Below, piece by piece: positions 15,700-23,606 of a DNA stretch of 64,000 nucleotides. Source of the DNA: Pseudomonas sp. GM74 (lineage in GTDB: Bacteria; Pseudomonadota; Gammaproteobacteria; Pseudomonadales; Pseudomonadaceae); contig NZ_AKJG01000161.1 of NCBI RefSeq assembly GCF_000282455.1, positions 1 to 64,000 on the forward strand, in the 5' to 3' direction. Below the pieces are notes generated by a model. The model saw only the letters and a program-made list of their open reading frames with translations. It searched no databases and was not told the DNA's origin. The translations under genes and the position numbers were made by a program. Positions within the stretch are counted from its first letter, which is position 1. The number at the start of each line of letters is the position of its first letter.

Positions 15700-16833
15700 T
15701 TATACGCTTGCTACTGGCACTGGGATGGCGATGACTCGCCAGTCATCGCCAACTGCACGAATTTCGGTGATTTTGAGTTCCGGCGCATCCTTCATTTGCG
15801 CGAGCGGCCAGTCCAGCAGCGGCCGCGCCGAGGAACCCAGGAACTTGCCGGCAATGAAAATCTGGAACTCGTCCACCAGCCCGAGCTGGGCGAAAGCACC
15901 TGCCAGACGCGGACCGGCCTCGACCAACACCTCATTGACGCCACGGGCGGCGAGCTCAACCAGCAGCTGGCGCAAATCGACCTGGCCGTCGTAGCCGGGC
16001 ACGATCAGGCATTCCGGGCCATTGGCGTATTGCTCTTCCACCGCCACGCAGGTCGCGACCAGCGCCGGGCCGGCCTTGAAGAACGGTGCATCCAGCGGCA
16101 CCCGCAGGCGTCCGTCGACCAGCACCCGCAGCGGCGGACGGCTCATGGCCAAGGCGGTTTGCTCTGCATCCAGCCCCAGCTCATCGGCGCGCACGGTCAA
16201 CCGAGCATTGTCCGCCAACACCGTATCGGCGCCGGTCAGCACCACGCTCGCCTGGGCACGTAGCCGTTGTACCGCCGAACGCGCCGCCGGGCCGGTGATC
16301 CACTGGCTTTCACCGCTTTCCATCGCGGTGCGACCGTCCAGGCTCATGGCCAGCTTGACCCGCACGAACGGCAAGCCGTGTTCCATGCGTTTCAGGAAAC
16401 CTTGATTGAGCTTGCGCGCCTCGCCTTCCAGCACGCCGCTTTCGGTGGCGATGCCGGCCTGGGCCAGACGTTGCAGACCGCGACCGGCGACTTCCGGGTT
16501 CGGGTCCTGCATCGCCGCGACCACGCGGGCCACACCGGCATTCACCAGCGCATCGGCACAGGGCGGCGTACGGCCGTGGTGGCTGCAAGGCTCAAGCGTT
16601 ACATAAGCGGTAGCGCCACGAGCCTGCTCACCGGCCGCGCGCAAGGCGTGGACTTCGGCGTGGGGCTCACCGGCGCGCTCGTGCCAGCCTTCGCCGACAA
16701 TCTGGCCGCCCTGCACGATCACGCAACCGACCCGCGGATTGGGGTGCGTCGTGTACTGCCCCTTGCGCGCCAGTTCCAGGGCGCGGGCCATGAAATGAGC
16801 ATCGAGGATGGCAAGTTCTGCGGGCGTGTTCAT
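15700..16833 (-). CDS. ribD: Bifunctional pyrimidine deaminase / 5-amino-6-(5-phosphoribosylamino)uracil reductase
   Basis: The 377-residue enzyme carries out steps two and three of riboflavin synthesis. The N-terminal zinc deaminase domain has HAE at 58-60 and cysteines C83 and C92 in EPCSHHGRTPPC. The C-terminal DHFR-like reductase uses NADPH, with VRVKLAMSLDGRTA and the GANEV-like NEVLVEAGPRLAGA. The ATG overlaps the nrdR stop by 4 bp (ATGA), so it is coupled to the regulator gene. Confidence 0.96.
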   Translation of the reverse strand: MNTPAELAILDAHFMARALELARKGQYTTHPNPRVGCVIVQGGQIVGEGWHERAGEPHAEVHALRAAGEQARGATAYVTLEPCSHHGRTPPCADALVNAGVARVVAAMQDPNPEVAGRGLQRLAQAGIATESGVLEGEARKLNQGFLKRMEHGLPFVRVKLAMSLDGRTAMESGESQWITGPAARSAVQRLRAQASVVLTGADTVLADNARLTVRADELGLDAEQTALAMSRPPLRVLVDGRLRVPLDAPFFKAGPALVATCVAVEEQYANGPECLIVPGYDGQVDLRQLLVELAARGVNEVLVEAGPRLAGAFAQLGLVDEFQIFIAGKFLGSSARPLLDWPLAQMKDAPELKITEIRAVGDDWRVIAIPVPVASV

Positions 16834-17294
16834 TCTTTCACCGGTTCACGGGCCAGGCGATCGATCTCTTCGCGGAACTCGTTGAGGTCCTGGAAGCGGC
16901 GATATACCGAAGCGAAGCGGATGTAGGCGACTTCGTCGAGCTTCTGCAGCTCGGCCATCACCAGTTCGCCGACCACGAGGGATTTGACCTCGCGCTCGCC
17001 CGTGGCGCGCAGTTTGTGTTTGATGTGCACCAGCGACGATTCGAGGCGCTCGACACTCACCGGGCGCTTTTCCAGCGCCCGCTGCATGCCGGCGCGGAGT
17101 TTTTCTTCGTCGAACGGCTGGCGACTGCCGTCGGTTTTGATCAGGCGCGGCAACACCAGTTCAGCCGTCTCGAACGTCGTGAAACGCTCGCCGCAGGCCA
17201 GGCATTCACGCCGGCGGCGCACCTGTTCGCCCTCGGCGACCAGACGCGAGTCGATGACCTTGGTGTCGTTGGCACCGCAGAAGGGACAGTGCAT
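16830..17294 (-). CDS. nrdR: Transcriptional repressor NrdR
   Basis: The 154-residue repressor controls ribonucleotide reductase genes in response to ATP/dATP. It has an N-terminal zinc ribbon with cysteines C3, C6, C31 and C34 and an ATP-cone (about 49-139; RLIKTDGSRQPFDEEKLRAG). The ATG at 17294 gives the invariant MHCPFC start; in-frame codons further upstream are not coding. It is the first gene of the riboflavin operon. I did not find a clear NrdR box in the gap up to 17421. Confidence 0.95.
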   Translation of the reverse strand: MHCPFCGANDTKVIDSRLVAEGEQVRRRRECLACGERFTTFETAELVLPRLIKTDGSRQPFDEEKLRAGMQRALEKRPVSVERLESSLVHIKHKLRATGEREVKSLVVGELVMAELQKLDEVAYIRFASVYRRFQDLNEFREEIDRLAREPVKE

Positions 17295-17421
17295 GGTGGC
17301 AGGCAACAAAAAAAGGGAGGGCCATGGTAGCGCATCCCGGTGGCAAGACAAGCCATAGGGTTTGCGGTATACAGACGGGATGATCACTTGATCCATGGAA
17401 TTCAGCTTTATGGAGCCAGCA

Positions 17422-17886
17422 ATGTCGTTACGTCCGCTCATTTTGCTCAGTGTTTTCAGCCTGCTGGTGGCTTGCGGCAGCGATGCACCCAAGCCCCAGC
17501 CGCCAACGCCTGGCCCGGCGCCACAGCAAGCGCAGAAGAAAGCCCGGGAGGCCGCCGAGCTTGGCCCCCTGCCCGCCCATCAGCGTGAACTGAGCGGCAC
17601 CTTGCAAGGCGTACCGGCCGGCGCTGAAGTCGAACTGGCGCTTTTGGTGATCGACGATAAGGATCGCCCGCAACAATTGCTCGCCAGTTCCAGCCTGATC
17701 GGCAACAACCAGGTGCTGGCGTTTCACCTGCGTTTCAATCCGCAATCCTTCCCGGCCGGGGCCCGCGTTGAACTGCGAGGCCGCGCCAGTCAGTCCGGGC
17801 AGTTGATCCTGCACCTGCCGTCGCAGCTGATTACCCAGCCGACCACCCAGGCCCTGGGCCAACTGCAATTCGTCAAAGCCCCATGA
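17422..17886 (+). CDS. YbaY-family lipoprotein
   Basis: The 154-residue protein has a lipoprotein signal, MSLRPLILLSVFSLLVAC, with the lipobox LVAC and acylated C18. The mature part begins with a proline-rich linker (KPQPPTPGPAPQQ) and then has the YbaY/YscW beta-sandwich (ELSGTLQGVPAGAEVELALL). YscW members act as secretin pilotins, but most YbaY proteins have no known task. The start was picked for the signal peptide and a GGAG site upstream. Its stop overlaps the methyltransferase start by 4 bp. Confidence 0.85.
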   Translation: MSLRPLILLSVFSLLVACGSDAPKPQPPTPGPAPQQAQKKAREAAELGPLPAHQRELSGTLQGVPAGAEVELALLVIDDKDRPQQLLASSSLIGNNQVLAFHLRFNPQSFPAGARVELRGRASQSGQLILHLPSQLITQPTTQALGQLQFVKAP

Positions 17887-18536
17887 GTGCACCGCTCGAC
17901 CTGCAAAAGGCGTTGGGTGAACTGCTCGGTGATGCGCAATTGATCGCCTGTGAGTTACCAGGGACCGACCTGAAGTTGTGGCTGATCGACGGCGACAATA
18001 TGGACCGCGCCTTCAGCCCGGAAGAGACCCGGCGAATTTTGCATGAACCGCCGTACTGGAGTTTCTGCTGGGCCAGTGGTCTGGCCGTGGCCCGCTATCT
18101 GGCCGAAAACCCGCATTGGGTCGAAGGCAAACGGGTGCTGGATTTCGGTGCCGGTTCCGGGGTGGCGGGGATTGCTGCGGCGAAGGCCGGGGCGATGGAA
18201 GTGCTGGCCTGCGACCTCGACCCACTGGCGATTGCCGCTTGTCGGGCCAATGCCGAGCTCAATGATGTGCAGCTTAATTATTCGACAGACTTTTTCGCCG
18301 AGGCCGATCGCTTCGATCTGATCCTGGTGGCGGATGTACTGTACGACCGGGCGAACCTGCCGCTGCTCGACCAGTTCCTCAGCCGCGGCCGAGAGGCGCT
18401 GGTGGCGGATTCCCGAGTGCGGGATTTTCGCCATCCGTTGTACCGGCGCATAGAGATGCTGGAGGCGATGACCCTGCCGGATCTGGCCGAGCCCCACGAG
18501 TTTCGGCATGTGAGCCTCTACCATGCACAGCGCTAG
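17883..18536 (+). CDS. Class I SAM-dependent methyltransferase (ETFB-lysine-type)
   Basis: The 217-residue protein has the SAM-binding motif I, LDFGAGSGVAGIAAAKAG, beginning about residue 86, the acidic motif CDLDPLAI, and ILVADVLYDRANLPLLD after strand 4. PYWSFCWASGLAVARYL resembles the nicotinamide/ETFB lysine methyltransferase branch (METTL20-like). The substrate is probably a protein lysine, but this is inferred from the family. Translationally coupled to the lipoprotein gene. Confidence 0.82.
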   Translation: MSAPLDLQKALGELLGDAQLIACELPGTDLKLWLIDGDNMDRAFSPEETRRILHEPPYWSFCWASGLAVARYLAENPHWVEGKRVLDFGAGSGVAGIAAAKAGAMEVLACDLDPLAIAACRANAELNDVQLNYSTDFFAEADRFDLILVADVLYDRANLPLLDQFLSRGREALVADSRVRDFRHPLYRRIEMLEAMTLPDLAEPHEFRHVSLYHAQR

Positions 18537-18562
18537 TTAAAAGCTTCGTCGGATCGCCGCCC

Positions 18563-18650
18563 GGAGCAAGCCCGCTCCCACAATGGTTGGTGTGAACCAC
18601 ACATCTTGTGGCGACTTCAATCCCTGTGGGAGCGGGCTTGCCCGCGAAGG
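18563..18650. repeat. REP doublet, one arm degenerate
   Basis: A shortened arm (18563-18582, GGAGCAAGCCCGCTCCCACA) faces a full arm (about 18624-18650) across a 40-bp spacer. The outer end of the left arm no longer pairs with the right one. It occupies most of the 211-bp gap before cnoX. Confidence 0.8.
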
Positions 18651-18747
18651 CGCCCTGTCAGGCAACACACCTCTCACGGCCAACCGCTTCCGGCCGCCCC
18701 CCACCAAGCCGTATAGTTGCCCAATTCACGCTTCTACGAGATTGCCC

Positions 18748-19620
18748 ATGAGTCAGGAAACGCCGTACATCTTCGACGCCACGACTGCCGATTTCGACCA
18801 GTCGGTGATCGAGAACTCTTTCCACAAGCCGGTGCTGGTGGATTTCTGGGCCGAATGGTGCGCGCCCTGCAAAGTACTGATGCCGATGTTGCAGAGCATT
18901 GCCGAGAGCTATCAGGGTGAGTTGCTGCTGGCCAAGGTCAACTGCGACCTCGAGCAAGACATCGTCGCCCGCTTCGGCATCCGCAGCCTGCCGACCGTGG
19001 TGCTTTTCAAGGACGGCCAGCCTGTCGACGGCTTTGCCGGTGCCCAGCCGGAATCCGCCGTGCGCGCCCTGCTCGAACCCCATGTGCAGATGCCGCCACC
19101 GGCCGCCGCCGATCCGTTCGAGCAGGCCCAGGCGCTGTTCGACGACAGCCGTTTTGCCGATGCCGAAGCGCTACTCAAAGTGATCCTGGGTGAAGACAAC
19201 ACCAACGCCAAGGCACTGATTCTCTACGCCCGCTGCCTGACCGAGCGCGGTGAACTGGGCGAAGCGCAAGCCGTGCTCGATGCGGTCAAGAGCGACGAGC
19301 ACAAGGCCGCGCTGGCCGGCGCCAAGGCACAGATCAAGTTTCTCGGTTTGGCCAAGGACTTGCCGGATGCCGCCGACCTGAAGGCCCGGCTGGCGAAAGA
19401 CCCGCTGGACGATGAGGCGGTCTATCAACTGGCAATCCAGCAACTGGCCCGTCAGCAGTACGACGCCGCGCTGGATGCATTGCTCAAGCTGTTCACCCGC
19501 AACCGCAGCTACAGCGAAGGCTTGCCGCACAAGACCTTGCTGCAGGTGTTCGAGTTGCTGGGCAACGATCACCCGTTGGTGAGCACCTACCGTCGCAAGT
19601 TGTTTGCCGCGCTGTATTGA
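18748..19620 (+). CDS. cnoX: Thioredoxin-fold/TPR co-chaperone CnoX (YbbN)
   Basis: The 290-residue protein has an N-terminal thioredoxin domain (1-115) followed by TPR-like helical repeats (about 120-285, for example AQALFDDSRFADAEALLKVI). CnoX binds unfolding proteins under chlorine stress and hands them to GroEL and DnaK. E. coli CnoX has SQHC at the active site; here the redox pair is intact as WCAPC (C38, C41), so this form can probably catalyse disulfide exchange. The start is the ATG giving MSQETPYIFD. Confidence 0.92.
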   Translation: MSQETPYIFDATTADFDQSVIENSFHKPVLVDFWAEWCAPCKVLMPMLQSIAESYQGELLLAKVNCDLEQDIVARFGIRSLPTVVLFKDGQPVDGFAGAQPESAVRALLEPHVQMPPPAAADPFEQAQALFDDSRFADAEALLKVILGEDNTNAKALILYARCLTERGELGEAQAVLDAVKSDEHKAALAGAKAQIKFLGLAKDLPDAADLKARLAKDPLDDEAVYQLAIQQLARQQYDAALDALLKLFTRNRSYSEGLPHKTLLQVFELLGNDHPLVSTYRRKLFAALY

Positions 19621-19627
19621 ATTGCCC

Positions 19628-19657
19628 TTGTAGGAGCGAGCAAGCTCGCTCCTACAA
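19628..19657. repeat. Single REP-variant hairpin at convergent gene ends
   Basis: TTGTAGGAGCGAGC (19628-19641) pairs perfectly with GCTCGCTCCTACAA (19644-19657) across two bases. The stop codon of the minus-strand gene (19652-19654) lies inside the right arm, so the repeat also codes its last residues. It differs from the GTGGGAGCGGGC class seen elsewhere in the window. Confidence 0.8.
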
Positions 19658-19990
19658 CCAGCGGTACAACGGTGTATCGCCGCCGCTTTCCACTTTCACA
19701 TCCGCACAATGGCGCAAGCGCACCAACAGGCGTTTGCCCGCCGCCGCACTGCCGGTCAGGCCTTCCAATTGATCGAGCAAATCCGGCCCACTCAACTGTC
19801 CGGCCTTACGCAGCAAATCCCGGGCGATCTGCCACAGCGCATCATCCTGATTCAGCGGTTTCGCCACAGGGGCGCTGACCGGGGATTTTTCTACCTGCAA
19901 CTGCGCCCCTAATCGCGCCCAGTCCGCGTCGTCCATCTCCAGGGTCAAATCCACCGGCCAGTCGCCGATGCTTCCGCGAATTCGCAACAT
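19652..19990 (-). CDS. Hypothetical 112-residue protein
   Basis: I do not recognise a characterised family. The protein starts MLRIRGSIGDWPVDLTLEMDD. It has an amphipathic beta-like N-terminus, a proline-containing linker (KSPVSAPVAKPLNQDD) and a helical C-terminal half ending in DTPLYRWL. It has no signal peptide or membrane span and one cysteine. It corresponds in position to PA4062 of P. aeruginosa. It is divergent from the zinc locus with a candidate Zur site between them. Its final codons lie in a REP-like hairpin. Confidence 0.7.
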   Translation of the reverse strand: MLRIRGSIGDWPVDLTLEMDDADWARLGAQLQVEKSPVSAPVAKPLNQDDALWQIARDLLRKAGQLSGPDLLDQLEGLTGSAAAGKRLLVRLRHCADVKVESGGDTPLYRWL

Positions 19991-20075
19991 AGGTCTGCTC
20001 CCGCACATTTCTTCCCGGCATGCTCCCATGGGACTTGTGCAACGCCAAGCAGGCAGTCAAACTCTCCGCACTTAC

Positions 20076-20093
20076 GTTATAAGATTACATAAC
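20076..20093. promoter_or_regulatory. Candidate Zur-binding site
   Basis: GTTATAAGATTACATAAC is an imperfect palindrome in an AT-rich stretch, followed by CATTTTC. Laid against the gamma-proteobacterial Zur consensus, ATAAGATTACATAACAT (20079-20095) agrees at about 12 of 17 positions. It lies 33 bp before the zrgA start. The zinc-related genes downstream make Zur the most likely ligand. Confidence 0.5.
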
Positions 20094-20125
20094 ATTTTCT
20101 TCATTTTACTTTTCGGAGACTCGCC

Positions 20126-20716
20126 ATGCGTCGTCTGCTTCTCGCCCTGCCGTTTGCCATGTTGCCGCTGGCTGTCGCCCATGCCGCCGACGAACACGAT
20201 CATGAACATGGCAGCCTGAGCGCCCACGAACATGGCGTGGGACGCCTGAACGCGGCGCTGGACGGCAAGACCCTGGAACTGGAGCTGGAAAGCCCGGCCA
20301 TGAACCTGGTGGGTTTCGAGCACGTCGCCACCAGCGAAGCAGACAAAGCCAAAGTCGCCGCCGTCCGTGCTCGACTTGAGCAACCACTGGCCCTGTTCAA
20401 CCTGCCGAAACCCGCCGGTTGCGTGGTGGAGAACCAGGATCTGGAAAGCCCGCTGTTCGGCGGCCAGCCCGAGGCCGACGATGATCACAATGAAGACGCC
20501 AAGGACAAAGACGGCCACGAACATCACCATGATCACAGCGAAATCAACGCTCGCTATCAGTTCACCTGCGCCACGCCAGACGCGCTGAAGACCCTGGACC
20601 TGACGAATATTTTCACCAGCTTCCCGGCCACCCAAAAAATTCAGGTACAACTGATCGGCCCGAGCGGGCAGCAAGGGGTTGATGTGACGGCCAAGGCTGC
20701 TGCACTGAAATTCTGA
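20126..20716 (+). CDS. zrgA: ZrgA-family (DUF2796) zinc-binding periplasmic protein
   Basis: The 196-residue protein has a signal peptide ending AVAHA and two histidine/aspartate clusters: DEHDHEHGSLSAHEHG at 23-38 and a second around 119-140 ending HEHHHDHSE. It is probably a periplasmic zinc binder working with the ABC transporter downstream. In P. aeruginosa the equivalent cluster (PA4063-PA4066) is reported to be zinc- and Zur-controlled. A Zur-like palindrome precedes it. Whether it delivers zinc or acts as a buffer is not known. Confidence 0.85.
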   Translation: MRRLLLALPFAMLPLAVAHAADEHDHEHGSLSAHEHGVGRLNAALDGKTLELELESPAMNLVGFEHVATSEADKAKVAAVRARLEQPLALFNLPKPAGCVVENQDLESPLFGGQPEADDDHNEDAKDKDGHEHHHDHSEINARYQFTCATPDALKTLDLTNIFTSFPATQKIQVQLIGPSGQQGVDVTAKAAALKF

Positions 20717-20732
20717 TCCACCGCAAATCAAA

Positions 20733-20821
20733 TGTGGGAGCGGGCTTGCTCGCGAAAGCGCCGTATCAGTTTGCATCAATGTCTCTGACACACCGCATTC
20801 GCGAGCAAGCCCGCTCCCACA
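20733..20821. repeat. REP doublet inside the zinc operon
   Basis: Perfect 24-bp inverted arms at 20733-20756 and 20798-20821 with a 41-bp spacer. It separates zrgA from the ABC transporter genes and could reduce or protect the downstream or upstream part of a shared transcript. Confidence 0.9.
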
Positions 20822-20850
20822 GGGTTCACCACCAACCAGACCGGTTTCAC

Positions 20851-21561
20851 ATGACCCAAGCACTCATCGAACTGTCCGACCTGGGCTTCAGCTGGCCCGG
20901 TCACCCGCCGCTGCTGGACATCCCGGCGTTTCGCCTGGAGCGCGGCGAAACCCTGTTCCTCAAAGGCCCCAGTGGCAGCGGCAAGACCACCCTGCTCGGC
21001 CTGCTCGGCGGTGTGCAAAAACCGGATCGCGGCAGCATCCGCCTGCTCGGCCAGGAACTGACGCAACTCTCGGCCGGCGCCCGCGACCACTTCCGCGTCG
21101 ATCACACCGGCTACATCTTCCAGCAGTTCAACCTGCTGCCGTTTCTGTCGGTGCGTGAAAACGTCGAACTGCCCTGCCACTTCTCGAAACTGCGCGCCCA
21201 ACGGGCGAAACAACGTCACGGCAGCGTCGACAAAGCCGCCGCCACGCTGCTCGCCCACTTGGGTTTGAAGGATGAAAGCATCCTCGGTCGCCGCGCCGAT
21301 TCGTTGTCCATCGGCCAGCAGCAACGGGTCGCCGCCGCCCGCGCGCTGATCGGTCAACCGGAACTGGTGATCGCCGACGAGCCGACCTCGGCCCTCGATT
21401 ACGACGCCCGCGAGAATTTCATTCGCCTGCTGTTCGCCGAGTGCCGCGACGCCGGGTCGAGCCTGTTGTTCGTTAGCCACGACCAGAGCCTGGCGCCGCT
21501 GTTCGACCACAACCTGTCGCTGGCTGAACTCAATCGCGCCGCGACCCCGTACGAGGTCTGA
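20851..21561 (+). CDS. ABC transporter ATP-binding protein (LolD/MacB type)
   Basis: The 236-residue ATPase has Walker A GPSGSGKT at 39-46, the signature LSIGQQQR at 152-159 and Walker B LVIADEPT from 172. The family (LolD, MacB, FtsE type) drives permeases that act on the outer leaflet or periplasm rather than classic importers. The start was set at the ATG after the REP doublet; the frame upstream runs through the repeat. One base separates it from the permease gene, so they form one transporter. Confidence 0.93.
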   Translation: MTQALIELSDLGFSWPGHPPLLDIPAFRLERGETLFLKGPSGSGKTTLLGLLGGVQKPDRGSIRLLGQELTQLSAGARDHFRVDHTGYIFQQFNLLPFLSVRENVELPCHFSKLRAQRAKQRHGSVDKAAATLLAHLGLKDESILGRRADSLSIGQQQRVAAARALIGQPELVIADEPTSALDYDARENFIRLLFAECRDAGSSLLFVSHDQSLAPLFDHNLSLAELNRAATPYEV

Positions 21562-21562
21562 G

Positions 21563-22828
21563 ATGTATCTGTTTCGTCTAGCCATGGCCAGCCTGGCTAA
21601 CCGCCGCTTCACCGCGATCCTCACGGCTTTCGCCATCGCCCTCTCGGTGTGCCTGCTGCTGGCGGTGGAGCGCGTGCGCACCGAAGCCAAGGCCAGTTTC
21701 GCCAGCACCATCAGCGGCACCGACCTGATCGTCGGTGCCCGCTCAGGCTCGGTGAACCTGTTGCTGTATTCGGTGTTCCGCATCGGCAACGCCACCAACA
21801 ATATCCGCTGGGACAGCTTCGAACATTTCGCCAGCAACCCGAAAGTGAAGTGGGCGATCCCGATGTCCCTCGGCGACTCCCATCGCGGCTACCGGGTGAT
21901 GGGCACCACCGAAGCCTACTTCGAGCACTACCGGTACGGCCGCCAGCAACACCTGCAATTGAGCGATGGCCGCGCCTTCGAAACCGACCCGTTCGAAGTG
22001 GTGCTCGGTGCCGAAGTGGCCGAGGCACTGCACTACAAACTCGGTGACAAACTGGTGCTGGCCCACGGCGTGGCGGCGATCAGCCTGGTCAAGCACGATG
22101 ACAAACCGTTCACCGTGGTCGGTATTCTCAAGCGCACCGGCACGCCGGTGGACCGCACGTTGCACATCAGCCTCGGTGGGATGGAAGCGATTCACATCGA
22201 CTGGCATAACGGCGTACCGGCTCGGGGCGAGGGGCGCATCACCGCCGATCAGGCGCGCAACATGGACCTCACGCCACAAGCGATCACCGCGTTCATGCTC
22301 GGTCTGAACAACAAAATTTCGACCTTTGCCCTGCAACGGGAAATCAACGAATTCCGCGGCGAGCCGATGCTGGCGATCCTGCCGGGCGTGGCGCTGCAAG
22401 AGCTGTGGAGCCTGATGGGCACGGCGGAAAAAGCCCTGTTCGTGGTCTCGCTGTTTGTGGTACTGACCGGGTTGATCGGCATGCTCACGGCCATTCTCAC
22501 CAGCCTCAACGAACGCCGCCGGGAAATGGCGATCCTGCGCTCGGTGGGTGCTCGGCCATGGCACATCGCAACGCTGTTGGTGCTCGAAGCCTTTGCCCTG
22601 GCACTGTCGGGCGTGATCGCCGGTGTGGCGTTGCTGTATGTGTGCATCGCGGCGGCCCAAGGGTACGTGCAAGCCAACTACGGCCTGTTCCTTCCGCTGT
22701 CCTGGCCGAGCGAGTATGAATGGACGCTGCTCGGTGGCATCCTGATCGCCGCGTTGCTGATGGGCAGCGTGCCGGCTTGGCGCGCCTATCGCCAATCCCT
22801 GGCCGATGGCCTGTCGATTCGTTTATGA
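21563..22828 (+). CDS. ABC transporter permease (FtsX/MacB_PCD family)
   Basis: The 421-residue protein has one N-terminal membrane helix (about 16-36), a large periplasmic MacB_PCD domain (about 40-270) and three C-terminal helices (about 288-312, 335-360, 385-405), the standard type VII ABC topology. It contains TSLNERRREMAILRSVGA, the cytoplasmic coupling segment. With the ATPase it probably performs mechanotransmission on a periplasmic partner; ZrgA and the DUF3299 protein are candidates. Its substrate is unknown. Confidence 0.9.
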   Translation: MYLFRLAMASLANRRFTAILTAFAIALSVCLLLAVERVRTEAKASFASTISGTDLIVGARSGSVNLLLYSVFRIGNATNNIRWDSFEHFASNPKVKWAIPMSLGDSHRGYRVMGTTEAYFEHYRYGRQQHLQLSDGRAFETDPFEVVLGAEVAEALHYKLGDKLVLAHGVAAISLVKHDDKPFTVVGILKRTGTPVDRTLHISLGGMEAIHIDWHNGVPARGEGRITADQARNMDLTPQAITAFMLGLNNKISTFALQREINEFRGEPMLAILPGVALQELWSLMGTAEKALFVVSLFVVLTGLIGMLTAILTSLNERRREMAILRSVGARPWHIATLLVLEAFALALSGVIAGVALLYVCIAAAQGYVQANYGLFLPLSWPSEYEWTLLGGILIAALLMGSVPAWRAYRQSLADGLSIRL

Positions 22829-22839
22829 GGACGTTGAAA

Positions 22840-23358
22840 ATGCCCCGCGCTGTACTTGCGCTGTTGATGCTGGTCGCCCTGCCCCTGTGGGCGGCCCAGC
22901 CAAAAGACCTGACCTGGTCGGAGATGATCCCGCCCGACGCGCCGAAAGAAGTGCCGAACATGACGCCGCTGCACGATCTGTCGCAGATGAGCAGCACGCT
23001 CTCGGCAGAGTCGGCGCCAGCAGCAAAGCAGGACATGCCCAACGCACCGGTGGTCAAGACCCTCGATGGCCAGAGCATTCGACTGCCGGGATACATTGTG
23101 CCCCTGGAGGTGAGCGAGGAAGGCCGCACCACGGAGTTTCTGCTGGTGCCCTATTTCGGCGCCTGCATCCATGTGCCGCCACCGCCGTCGAACCAGATCG
23201 TGCACGTCAAAAGCGAAGTCGGCGTGAAGCTCGACGAGTTGTATCAGCCGTACTGGATCGAGGGCGCATTGCAGGTCAAGGCGTCCACCAGCGAACTGGC
23301 GGATGCCGGGTATCAGATGGAGGCGGACAAGATTTACCTGTATGAATTGCCGGAGTGA
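22840..23358 (+). CDS. DUF3299 periplasmic protein
   Basis: The 172-residue protein has a signal peptide (MPRAVLALLMLVALPLWA) and the DUF3299 core RLPGYIVPLEVSEEGRTTEFLLVPYFGACIHVPPPPSNQ in the middle, with a conserved cysteine and histidine in GACIH. It ends the zinc locus. An alternative start five codons earlier would overlap the permease stop as ATGA; I prefer 22840 because GAGG lies about 8 nt upstream. Function unknown; a metal or metalloprotein role is inferred only from context. Confidence 0.85.
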   Translation: MPRAVLALLMLVALPLWAAQPKDLTWSEMIPPDAPKEVPNMTPLHDLSQMSSTLSAESAPAAKQDMPNAPVVKTLDGQSIRLPGYIVPLEVSEEGRTTEFLLVPYFGACIHVPPPPSNQIVHVKSEVGVKLDELYQPYWIEGALQVKASTSELADAGYQMEADKIYLYELPE

Positions 23359-23392
23359 ATCCGGAGTTTCCTTGTCGCCAACACAATCGCCA

Positions 23393-23482
23393 TCGCGGGC
23401 AAGCCCGCTCCCACAGGTGCAATGTTGAAACAAAAATCTTCAGCAGCGCGCAACTCCTTGTGGGAGCGGGCTTGCTCGCGAA
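23393..23482. repeat. REP doublet between DUF3299 gene and oprG
   Basis: Arms at 23393-23415 (TCGCGGGCAAGCCCGCTCCC type) and 23459-23482 (GAGCGGGCTTGCTCGCGAA type) are inverted and differ by one base, so here the two arms belong to different sub-types. Confidence 0.88.
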
Positions 23483-23527
23483 GGGGCCATCAAAAACACC
23501 ACAAAAATCACGCCCTTCCCACTTTCA

Positions 23528-23541
23528 TTGAGCTGCATCAA
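23528..23541. promoter_or_regulatory. Anr/Dnr (FNR-type) box of oprG
   Basis: TTGAGCTGCATCAA keeps both outer half-sites of the FNR/Anr consensus (TTGA-N6-TCAA). Its centre is 23534.5. A -10-like TACCAT at 23564-23569 would put the start of transcription near 23576, so the box sits at -41.5, the class II activator position. OprG is known to be an Anr-dependent, low-oxygen protein in P. aeruginosa. Confidence 0.75.
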
Positions 23542-23606
23542 AAGACCGAATAGTTAGCCGGCTTACCATTGGACATCGAACACTTTTAACGTCCTCTGGA
23601 GCCCCC

